From: Skeletonema tropicum
Lineage: Eukaryota; Bacillariophyta; Thalassiosirophyceae; Thalassiosirales; Thalassiosiraceae
Assembly (NCBI GenBank): GCA_037178625.1
Contig: CM074137.1
Location: 930,001-994,000, forward strand
Reading direction: 5' to 3'
Length of the DNA stretch: 64,000 bases
The notes beneath the pieces were generated by a model, which saw only the letters and a list, made by a program, of their open reading frames with translations, had not been told where the DNA came from and searched no databases. This document shows positions 42,364 to 52,134 of the stretch, one piece after another. The stretch's first letter is position 1, and the number at the start of each line of letters is the position of its first letter. A program made the translations under genes and the position numbers.

Positions 42364-44723
42364 ATGGTGCTAGCATCGCCACGGAAAACGCCGTGCAAAG
42401 ATGACAGAACTCATCAGAGCCCGAGGGATCCGCCCGGAACACCACCAATATCAAGCGGCATGTTAGAAAAGTCTGAGAGGTCCACGCCCGCTGGAAGTCC
42501 CTTTAATGGAAGCGCTTCCCCTAAAAAGATTCATACTTCTTTCAACCGGTCACTGCTCCCTCCTCCTAGGGCACCTCGCGTTCTTTTCCCACCAAACAGC
42601 AGCGACCGAAGTAATCGTGAAAAACAACATAAATCACCTCCCTCTGTGAGAAGAAAAGGGAGCGAAAAAGCTGTCTTCTTATGGGAAGTAGAGGATGATG
42701 ACGACATTCCATCTCTCAGCGACAGCAGCGCTGAACATGAGTCAGCGCAGGTTATATCTGATTTGGGGGTACTATCTGGGAATATTGGCTCACCACAAAA
42801 GAAAGCAGCATCTTCATCTGAGAAAGGGATAGGGATAGATGTGGCCGGGTATAATCACTACATTGCAACCAAAAAGGAAACATCTTCCTCAGATGCAGAC
42901 GGACCTACCCACGTTTCTCCTTCAAAACGGGGCAGCAACACAACAAAAGAAAAACCAAGCGGTGACTCCATTCCTCAATCCCCGGACGAGCACACTGCAC
43001 GTCTCAAAGAAATTATGATGAAACGCAAGAAGGAAGAGAAAAGGAAGAAGACAAAGAAGCGATGTAATACTGATGATTCTGATGTAAGTGGAGCTAGTAG
43101 CAATACTAGAACATCATCGAGAAAGTATGAAGATGATCCTATGACTTACCTGAATGAAATTTTAACCAAAAGCGAAAAGGAGAAGACGTCACTCAGATCA
43201 GATGATGCAACCAGCGCTGTTAGCAGCAAAGTTAGTAAAGGAAGCACTGTAAGCAGTTTAGAGAGTCAAAATTCTTCTGGAAAGTGGAAAGATGCAAAAA
43301 TAATTGAAAAGAAATATCCTACTGTTGTGGATGCCGACAGGGGAAGCGATGCCAGCAGCGATATTAGCGGAGCAAGCAACACTTCTAGCAGCATCTTTGC
43401 AGCAACCCGTACCAAGCTCAAGGGATATCTAAAATCTTACAAAAAGTCGGATAAGAAGAAGAAGAAATTACAGAAAGATTCTAACTACAGCTACAAAACC
43501 AGCGGCTTCTTCCCAACTCACGCCATCACGGGAACTCCCGATGCAGATAACTGAAGGCACACCTGGCACACTGTTTAGCATCGAGGAATCGGATTCAGAT
43601 TCTCCGCTTCGAAATATTAGCTCTAATTCACCGCGCACACCACTAAGTTGCAGCCGCAAGAGCTTTGAAGAAAAGGTCTCACTTCTGGCAACACCTCCAC
43701 CGCCATCTTCCGGACCTAAAACCAGTCTACTACACAACATCGATGAAGCAGTTGAGAGGGAAACCGACACACAGGTTCAAGACTTACCCTGGCGATATGA
43801 TGGCAAAGATGTGACTTCAGATGATAACAAGTCAAATACTGAACTTAACCATGTTGGGTTTTATTCTGGACCTGTGAATGAACTCATTCAACCTCATGGC
43901 AAAGGAAAATTTGTGCTGAAAGCGAACAGTTCCGAAGTCTTTTATGGTACATGGGAGGATGGAAAATTAATAAGCCCATTGATGTCTGAAGAAAAGGAGC
44001 CTGTAACTGACGATGACTCGTATAATAAGGAGGACGATATTGATGGGCTTGTGCTCGATGAGTCTAGAGGACGAATGATGAGGGAGGAGGAGGAGTCACC
44101 ACACAACGAGAAGAGCACTGCAGTTAATATTATGAGCGCACCTCAAGCTGCAAGCATCAAATATGCTCTCAATAGGATATCACAACCACAGCAATGGTAA
44201 AAAGTCTCGCAAGTCCAAGCCCAATCGTCTTTCGAGGTACAACATAGGTGATGCATGTCGATCTCCACAAGATATGATCATTTGCAAATCAAAAGGTGCA
44301 TCCACCGAGTCTGCTAGTCTATTGAAGAAATGGGACGGAGCATTCATAAAGAGATCATCCGGAGTATGGACGTATGCTATCTTGATTGAAAGAGCACTGC
44401 AACCAGTGGATGTGATAAAGAAACGTCTTGAATACTTTTACTGGACAAGTGTGTGGGAGTCAGTGAACCCTCGCTTGGAGATGCAAGATAGTATGCTGTT
44501 TGCAATAGATGAAGAGGGAGGGACCAAGATTATTCCGAAACATGCTTGGGCCAAGTATGTTCGAAGGATTCAGCATAATCCTATTCCAGACATTGAATCA
44601 AGGAGGAGGATTTCAAATAATCATCCTCTTCCCACTGAAATTGCAGTTGATCGAAGTTGTCACGACGCCAATGATTCTGTAAGAGTATGTGATGAAGAAG
44701 TACAAGATGTGTATTCCTGCTAA
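42364..44723 (+). CDS. Disordered MORN-motif family protein, paralogue 3 (two frameshifts)
   Basis: Three overlapping frames, 42334-43554, 43541-44200 and 44163-44723, together carry all family islands in the right order: DPPGTP, FLWEVEDDDDIPSLSDSS, SPDEHTARLKEIMMKRKKEE, SSIFAATRTKLKGYL, then in the second frame LPWRYDGKDV and YSGPVNELIQPHGKGKFVL, and in the third YNIGDACRSPQDMI through KHAWAKYVRRI. Both switches are of the +1 kind. In the first overlap the +1 frame upstream of the stop (TKPAASSQLTPSRELPMQIT) aligns with paralogue 1, so the extra base lies upstream of about 43490 rather than at the stop. I start at 42364 because the preceding ten codons have no counterpart. About 785 residues if repaired by one base at each place. 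Confidence 0.7.
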
Positions 44724-44834
44724 ACAAATGTCTGCGGAAGAAGTGTAAAGTTAATATTATGCAAATGTAAAGTCAATAATGTTTTCATAAAAGTACAACT
44801 AACGATATTAGTATACACACCAACACCATATATA

Positions 44835-46795
44835 TCAATCACTCCACTCAATCGCCACAGCCTCCACCGTCCACTTAATCGTCTTTGGACGAAACCACGA
44901 CATCTCATTCGACCAAACCAACGTACAAGCATTCTGCACGGCAAACGCACCCGAAACATCTCCACCACCACCACCCTTGACATGTCGATTCCGAAAACAC
45001 GCATCGGCAGTTCGTTGTTTCCTCTTGTCTTCACATATCCCCTTGAGTATTGAAAAGTAAATATCTTCTTCCTCTCGTGTTAGATCAAACTTCCATCGTA
45101 ATAGGACTGTTTCGTAGGATTCAATTTGGACAGATCCCAATTCAATAAAGGATTGTCCTACCATTCCTGCACCTACAACTAAGGATGATGATTTGGTCCA
45201 TAGGACTACGTTCCCCGCCGTGGGTACTTGCACAAGAACTTGCACTTGATCCAGCAGTCATTGCTGCTGCACCACCACCACCACCACCACCAACCTTTTT
45301 TAATGGAATGAGATCTTCAATGGTTGTTCCATCTTGCAAACTTATCATCATTCCCTCACCACCACCACCACCACCACTAAGCTGTTGCTGTAACAACTCC
45401 ATCATTGATTCCAACTCCTTCACCCGTCCCTCCAATCCACGACACCGTTCATTAGTCAACTGTTTACTCTCTGTACTTGCCAATGCCCAATCTTGCAATG
45501 CAACCACCTTGGCTTCCAACCCATCGACATATTCCTTATCCATCTTTACCGATTGAGCCACCTCATACCCCTTCCTGCGGCACGTTTGTTCGCCTCGACT
45601 GCCGATTGAGTTACCAAATTAATCTCGAGTTGCATCTCATTGACCATGGCCTCCCTTTCACGTAAGGTACGTTGCGCATGATCCGTTTCCATTTTGGACA
45701 TGCGTAATTCAAGTTGGAGGTTGGTGGTATGATTTTTGAGGAGGGTTTGTTCATTTAACAATGATTTGTGTGTATGTTCGAGATGATTGCACCGGTTGAC
45801 AAGTGAGGTGTTGAGGTTTTCGAGGTGGGTGATGCGGGATTTTGTTTCGTTTAGTTCGGATAGGAGGAGTGAGTCATTGTTTTGTTGGAAGAGGAGGTGT
45901 TCGAGATTGTTGCTGTTGCCTTCGAGTAGTAAAGGAGGAAGTCAGTGGTGTGCGATTCAACTCTTCGTATAATGATGTAGCCGCAGCTTCTGCCGCAGCA
46001 GTAATCATCACCTCATCATCCTCTTCTTCCTCTAAACTACGTCGACTCCGTTCGGCGGCATCCTCACCTCCACTCTGACGCTCCTCATTATTATTTCTAC
46101 CTTTATTATTATGACTACTACTCTCACCCATTGCCAAGAGCGCTCGATCAAAATTGGTCTCAAAATCCGCCAATAAATCCATATGCGTCGGTCGATTCGC
46201 CAAAACTTCCACACGATGTTCCAACCGTTCCTTCTCCCGAACAAGTTCCTCATGTACGCTTTTTCAGTTGTTCGAGTTCATTCTTGGCATCACGCTGTGC
46301 CTTGGCCGATCGTCCCAATAACGATTTGAGCTTGGAGTTTTTTTCCTTGAGGGTGGCATTTTCACGGAGGATGGATTGAAGGGTGGAGATGGTGGATTGG
46401 GGGAGTTGTTTGGTTAGGAGGAGGGTGGAGAGGGCATCGCTGATTTCGTCATGGTTGTTGTTATTGGTAGTAGATGTTGTTATTGGATTCGGTCACCCCT
46501 GATGTGGTGATCTGTTGGGTGTGGATGGTGGAGGAACTGCTACGGATGTCTTTTCTTGTACGGTTGATTTGATATCAGTATTAGTTGCCGCTGACGTCGT
46601 CGTCGTTGTTGCTGCCGATCCACCTCCTCCAAGCAATGAAGTCACGGGATCTTCCTCTTCGAGTGGATTGTTGGTATTTTCAGCTGCTGTATTTTCAGAT
46701 GATGGAGCTGCAGCTGATGGAGGGGCGGCTACAGGCATCATCATTGGGAGGCTGTGGAGGCTATCCTCCATGGCCAAGATCGGATCCAGCTCCAT
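44835..46795 (-). pseudogene. Coiled-coil protein with C-terminal GOLD-like domain, disrupted
   Basis: Reading down from the ATG at 46795, the coding signal continues to 44835 but is broken by an in-frame TGA (46493-46495) and four frame switches (near 46265, 45940, 45575 and 45240; three +1 and one the other way). The pieces make sense together: an Ala/Ser/Thr-rich N-terminus, long heptad-rich coiled coils (for example RENATLKEKNSKLKSLLGRS, EELVREKERLEHRVEVLA and LRMSKMETDHAQRTLRERE), poly-Gly, then a beta-rich end with VPTAGNVVLWTKSSSLVVG and AFAVQNACTLVWSNEMSWFR. That end resembles GOLD domains, used for membrane-trafficking contacts. Five lesions in one gene favour a pseudogene, though read errors in low-complexity DNA are possible. 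Confidence 0.6.
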
Positions 46796-47109
46796 CTTTG
46801 TTTAATACTTATCAATAATTGTGGTCTTTACTCGAAGTAATACCTATATTCTTCTTTCTCTGCTGTGTTTCAAAGTATGCACAAGATGTGGTCATCATGG
46901 TCATGGAAGATTTTCTACGTCGGAATAGTACAAAGACCATTTCCGTCATCCATTGTTGCAGAACACCGGCAACCGACGACCAATAATAGCCAATAATGTT
47001 ACAATAGCAAAGATTCCTCACGGTGGACAAGCATCACAGCAAGAGCTAGAGCTGAGTGACCACTTATATTGTCGCTTCGAAAGTCCAACCTCAAAAATGC
47101 AACTTCGTC

Positions 47110-48568
47110 ATGACGTCCCGCACTACTAATACTTACAAACGACAACGACGAGCACCTAGTTCGAATAATTCTTACACGTGCACCACAACTACATCATCAT
47201 CATCGCGCTCCATCTTTTCCAAATTTACAATATGGACAGCAGTATATGCATTACTCTACTGTACGTCACATCAAGATGTTGTGGTTGCGTATAACTCGGA
47301 AACGAATGAGGTCCTATTAATGGAGAATCACAATGATTCTACTAATTTATTGGAGACATTTGAACCAGAACAATTATTTATTCAACAACCTATTGTAAAA
47401 TCATCATCATCATCTTTGGGGGACAATAGAAGAAGAACAGAGGTACAACAACCAGATAATTCCAAAACAACAAAAAGAAGAAGAATGCAACGAAGAGGAG
47501 ATAATGACATTGCTGTTGCCGCCTCAGCGTCTACTGCAGGAGGTAACAATAATAATATGGGGTATGACGCCTACGGTGTTCCACCTTCATCCAACGTTGT
47601 TGCATCATCAGAAACAAACAATAACGACAGCAATACTGTTGTAGGCAGCAAAGAAGATAGTAGTAGTACATCATCTGGATGGTTCTTTGGAAAGAAGGAC
47701 ACGACTGACAACAACAATGATAGTAGTGCAAATGAACAACAAACCACCAATGAAAGTGGTGGAAATTCGGCATATGGATCATATTATGGGAGCAGCAGCA
47801 CTGCTGGTAATGGTGCATCTTCTTCGCAGGCTTCCACCTCTGGCGGTGCATATGGGAGTTACGGATCAGCTGCAGGGAGTGGTACTACTGGATATGGAAG
47901 TTATGGATCATCGCCATCTTCTTCTACCTATGGAGGATCACCATCTTCTTCTGCGTATGGTAGTGGATCATCATCCACTTCAGCTTATGGAGGGTCATCA
48001 TCACCACGATCATCATCCTCATCCTACTATGGTGGAAGTTCCTATTCTAGCACATGGGGTGCAGGAAGTGCATCCTCCTCTTCTACCTCCACCACCTTCT
48101 CATCAATGGGGTAGCAACAGTCTTCGAGGAGGAGGGCATCGACTACACCCTGTCAAAATTGACTTATTCAAGGCAATATTCTTCCTACTCTTAATTTGCA
48201 CAACAGGAATGTTACTCACGGCACATTCCATGGAGTACCATCCCGAAGGCACATTTGCCAATTGTTGCCGAGTCTCACTTCATACAGTCCATTGTGTCTA
48301 CTCCATCTTTTTCAATTTGTATCACTGTCGACTGGGTGAGTTGCCTGGTATAATCTGTGGTGGATCGGAGTTGGAAGAGGGGGAATATACAGAAGAGGAG
48401 TTGGAACGGATGACATTGCGTCCGGGGATTGAGAGAGCTTTGGATACTGAGCATAGGAAGGCGTTGAGGAAGGTGGGTGTGGAGATGAATATGATCAAGC
48501 CCAAGAATGGGGGTGGTAGTGGGAAGAAGAGTAATGGGGTAAAGAATGGTGCGAGTATATCGAGATGA
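47110..48568 (+). CDS. Tyr/Ser/Gly-rich membrane protein, one frameshift
   Basis: The first frame (47056-48114; I prefer the ATG at 47110) has a hydrophobic segment at about residues 36-58 (FTIWTAVYALLYC) that may be a signal anchor or signal peptide, then polar low complexity, then from about residue 220 a repeat region of YGSYGSS, AYGGSSS and TYGGSPSS units. The +1 frame continues from about 48070 as LRGGGHRLHPVKIDLFKAIF, a second membrane helix (FFLLLICTTGMLL), a Cys-rich stretch (NCCRVSLHTVHC) and a charged tail with EEGEYTEEELERM ending at 48568. The whole is about 480 residues. The repeat resembles cell-wall or silk-like proteins; I do not recognise a family. It diverges from the GOLD pseudogene. 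Confidence 0.55.
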
Positions 48569-48716
48569 GCTTATTGTAAGTGTAATCCTATTATTTCATA
48601 AGTTGACATATATTGTATTAAAATATCAATCACTGCACCTTCTCTCAGGGACTGACTTGAGAGAGAGAAGTCAAATATTGCATGAGAGTAATCAATTTGT
48701 GCACACCTTCTCTTAC

Positions 48717-50033
48717 TTATGTGACAGACTTGCTGGGCGATAGACTTAATTCGACTCCACTTGTCCCACAATCATCATTGGCGGACATCTCCACCATCCT
48801 CGTCATTCTTTCGTCACTTGAAACACTTATATCTCGAGTTTGACTACGTGATACACCTTCCTCCAATTCCAAATTTGCTTCAAAATCAGCAACTGCAGAA
48901 GATCCCCTCGCCGCCTTCTGTTTCTTCTTTCTCTTGTAGAGCACACCAAAGATGACTCCAACACTCAGCAGCGCCACAAATAATACAAACATTATTCCAT
49001 AACTGGTAAGATCATTGGATTCTTCTGGTGGTGCCATTCCTCGGTTAGTATCAAGTATCAATGCGCCGTGTCCACCTTTGGCATTGCCAACGAATGAATC
49101 GAATTCAAGTTTCGTCGCTGGACTTTCCGCACACAGCAATGATCCAGACTTCATTCCATCTTGCACCATCCTTGCGATAGAATCAGACACAGCATTTTCA
49201 TTGGTCCCAATGTAGCTAACAGAAATTGCCCCACGGACAAATGTACACGAGCTAGTCCCACTGGCACATCCAGCAGTGTTGATCATGTCCAATGGGAGGC
49301 TATCCATGCCTATCAACTTTGTTCCAGAAAAGGTTGTAGCAGCAGCGTCGACTTCTTCAGTATCGGAAATATCATCAGCAGCTGGCTGCGTCTGATCCAT
49401 AGCTGCATCATCAATTACCAACGGCTGCGATTGATCCACCCCAGTGTTATCATCAGATACAATTGGCTCATCTTGCTCTATTTCAGTAAGAGTATTTTTA
49501 TCATCTTCTTGCAACCGCCTAGATACCTCATCAATCATGAAACCAGCACATTGACTTTCATCCTCTTCCACCCATGTCATCTTCTCGTCTGCCAGCATAC
49601 CCTTCCATACATTGTCAACCATACACTTTTCCAATGCGATTAAATTCTCTTTCCCCTCTTCATCCTCATCATCTCCAAATAAATTGTTGACAGTATCAGT
49701 AATAGTACTAATAGTATCACTGAGTGACCCCAGCATCCCCTTGGGTTCCTCTTGAGCTTTCTTGGCACCAAAGGAGGTATCATCCGTATGAAAAATGCTG
49801 TAGTCGAACACCACCTGCATTGAATTTATCTTGGCGGGTATTGATTCAGTTAGGGTTTCATTGGTGATGGAGTTTGTGTATGTGACGATCTGAGGGGGAG
49901 GATCGGCGCATTTGTAGGATGTTGATTCTTCTGTTGTTGTCATGGTTTGACTTTGTATTTTCGGATTAATCGGCTGGACCAAAAGGTCTCTCCTTGACAA
50001 ACTGGTGTCAAGGAAGGTTACGTATTCCAACAT
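48717..50033 (-). CDS. Unrecognised single-pass membrane protein with acidic ectodomain
   Basis: An uninterrupted ORF of 438 residues, or 408 if the ATG at 49943 (MTTTEESTSYKC) is used. The first 340 residues are acidic with several Cys residues (KCADPPPQ, EKCMVDNVWKGM, ESQCAGFMIDEVSRRLQ, SCTFVRGAISVSYIG). A membrane helix at about 352-374 (YGIMFVLFVALLSVGVIFGV) is followed by a Lys/Arg stop-transfer sequence and a Ser-rich tail of about 60 residues. This is type I topology, yet no signal peptide is visible at either start, so a short upstream exon may be missing. I recognise no family. Confidence 0.6.
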   Translation of the reverse strand: MLEYVTFLDTSLSRRDLLVQPINPKIQSQTMTTTEESTSYKCADPPPQIVTYTNSITNETLTESIPAKINSMQVVFDYSIFHTDDTSFGAKKAQEEPKGMLGSLSDTISTITDTVNNLFGDDEDEEGKENLIALEKCMVDNVWKGMLADEKMTWVEEDESQCAGFMIDEVSRRLQEDDKNTLTEIEQDEPIVSDDNTGVDQSQPLVIDDAAMDQTQPAADDISDTEEVDAAATTFSGTKLIGMDSLPLDMINTAGCASGTSSCTFVRGAISVSYIGTNENAVSDSIARMVQDGMKSGSLLCAESPATKLEFDSFVGNAKGGHGALILDTNRGMAPPEESNDLTSYGIMFVLFVALLSVGVIFGVLYKRKKKQKAARGSSAVADFEANLELEEGVSRSQTRDISVSSDERMTRMVEMSANDDCGTSGVELSLSPSKSVT

Positions 50034-51037
50034 GTTGTATTATTAGCTTATCCGCGAGATCAATTTAACATTAAAATATGTACAGAGAAGCTTTGTGCAC
50101 AAGATATGTGCGAAGAGACTGTGTCGACGTCAAAGGTTAGCTAAACTATCACCTACAAGGGTCGCCTCATTTATTGCTCGTCTTATCGGCTATTTCTTTA
50201 TTCCTCGGGTCATTTGTGCAGTAGCATCGGCTAGCTAGTACATACGACTCAACGCCCGCCATGATGGTGATGGTTTTCAATCCAATGCAAAAAAATGCAC
50301 AGTCTTACCAAATCGCTGCGAACTTTCTTCATCACGGGAACAGAGAAGGTACTTTCTTTCGCAATTCGACGGAATCCCCACCGCCGGAACTGATGCACTA
50401 ATCAGGACTCCACAGTTGTAGACATTGACTTGAAGTATCCAGTTCAACTAATTGGGAATACCTTTCCATTAAATTTGTTAGCATCTTTTGTGATAAAGTG
50501 CTCCACGTCCCAATTACGTAATTTTGGTCTGGTTTCGCCCGTCTGCATACGTAGCCTCGTTGAATTCATGTTGCTCTCGCGATCTTCTGTGCGCTGCTTC
50601 GACTTCGTCATCGTTTCACAACAACTCGTTCAAGGTGTGTTCTACCATGGTGTTGTTCTTACGCCCTATGAGGGTGAATTGAAGGGATGGATTGGATGCC
50701 GTAAATTTATCTATTGCTGCTGCAATGAAGCTATCGGCCCAGGCGTCGCCGGGGAGAAGAGGACAATGTTGGAGTCAATTTGGCTTAGAGTTCCGTGTAG
50801 ATGTGACAAGATGTTGCGGAACTCGCCGCCGATGTCTACGTCCTCCACTGGCAGCTCGAAATCTTCCATTAACAACTTATGGGAGAGATGATTCAGTGCC
50901 TCTCTCGTTGGATCGACGGAAACAAATTGCTGTGGATGTAATGGGTGGAATGAAATTCAACAATTCATGAACAAGCCAACTCACTTTTTGTTTTCTTTCG
51001 ACTTTCTCTGCAGTCTTTATATACACTTATTTTCACA
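50034..51037. other. 1 kb intergenic region
   Basis: A 153-codon frame at 50430-50891 has unremarkable composition, lacks any motif I recognise and overlaps another open frame, so I do not call it. The last few hundred bases must contain the promoter of the plastid protein gene at 51038. Confidence 0.45.
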
Positions 51038-51693
51038 ATGAAGCTCGCTGTTATTGCCACTCTTGCCGCTGGTGCCGCCGCCTTCGCCCCTACCTCCGAG
51101 GTTGCTGTAAGTGTTAATGTGTATGATTCTTCAGAGGACTTTTCTTTCGTGCAACTTAAACTCATCACATGCATTTTGCTCATAATATCTAACGTGTCGT
51201 CTCTTCCTACTCTTCACAGCGCCCTGCCACCGCCCTTAACGCCCAAAAGGTCGCTCCCAAGCTTCAATACGTGCCATGCATCTCCACCGATGACCTTCCC
51301 GCCCCCGGAAGTGCCACCTCTGGAGTTGCCGGTGGACTTGCCATCTGTATCGCTGTTGACGAGAAGGGATCCGTTTTCGCTCTCGGAGATAAGTGCCCCC
51401 CTGTCAACCAGCCCCTTTCTTTCGGTAAGGTTTCAGGAGGAACCATCTCTGACCCTGTTCTTGGAACCCAGTTCGACTTGAAGACCGGAGATGTTGTCTC
51501 ATGGTGCCCAAGTGGACTTGGAAAGCTTATTGGAGGAATCTTCGACCCTGTTGGAGTTCCTGTCTACCCAGTTCAGGCTAAGGGAAAGACTATCAATGTT
51601 CAGGTTGATGTTAACTACAAGGCCAACTTCGAGGCTGATTACTGGTCAGGTATCCTCGATGCCCAAGGAAAGTCCAACGGAAAGTACTACTAA
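51038..51693 (+). CDS. Plastid-targeted Rieske-fold protein lacking cluster ligands
   Basis: Exons 51038-51106 and 51220-51693, with a 113-bp intron (GTAAGT donor, TTCACAG acceptor) in phase 0, give 180 residues. The N-terminus MKLAVIATLAAGAAAFAP is a signal peptide with the Ala-Phe-Ala-Pro cleavage motif of diatom plastid precursors. The rest has the outline of a Rieske domain: VFALGDKCPPVNQPLSFG, then TQFDLKTGDVVSWCPSG and a final strand INVQVDV. In a working Rieske centre the first loop is Cys-x-His and the second Cys-x-x-His; here the first is Cys-Pro-Pro, and DPVLGTQF stands where the second should be. A 2Fe-2S cluster is therefore unlikely. The codon use is strongly biased to C-ending codons, as in highly expressed diatom genes. 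A thylakoid structural role is possible but inferred. Confidence 0.75.
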
Positions 51694-52134
51694 ATTCTTT
51701 CCCTCCGCTATCTTGTCTTTGTTTCGAATCAACAATATCCAACCCAAAACCCAAATGTCATATGATACTTCCTGACTCTACTAATTGAGGATTTTGAATA
51801 TATCCTCAACATTATAAACAAAGTCTGAAAGCGTTACCCGAACCCATTTGGTTTGTGGTTGGAACGTCGACTTTCTTTGGAATAGATTGATCTGTGCATC
51901 AATATTTGGCTGATCGCAGAGCTTAATAATACTGAATAAAATAGGTGCTTTACTAGGCCAGACAACACTCCTTTTGGAACACTCTTTCGTCTTCGCTGTT
52001 TGTGCGAGTGAATCAAAGATCAGCTGTTGCCAAATGCTATGTATTGGTAGAGGACTTCGATTGATGAGGATTACAATGGAAGTCGAGAACAGAATTGCTC
52101 CTAATAGTTATTCTTCAGTACCTACTTCTCTAGA
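51694..52134. other. Convergent intergenic region with no recognised feature
   Basis: These 440 bp lie between two convergent genes. I see no gene; a short GAGGATTTTGAATATATCCTC palindrome at about 51787-51807 may act in 3' end formation. Confidence 0.4.

Noticed and set aside
42334..48568. Euplotes-style programmed +1 frameshifting at stop codons, because several genes resume in the +1 frame exactly across their stops
   Set aside because: Any upstream one-base insertion leaves the new frame open across the old stop, so this is not independent evidence. In paralogue 3 the +1 frame upstream of the stop aligns with paralogue 1, which places the indel earlier.
50430..50891. 153-codon ORF as a gene
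   Set aside because: No recognisable motif, unremarkable composition, and an overlapping frame of similar quality; most likely chance.
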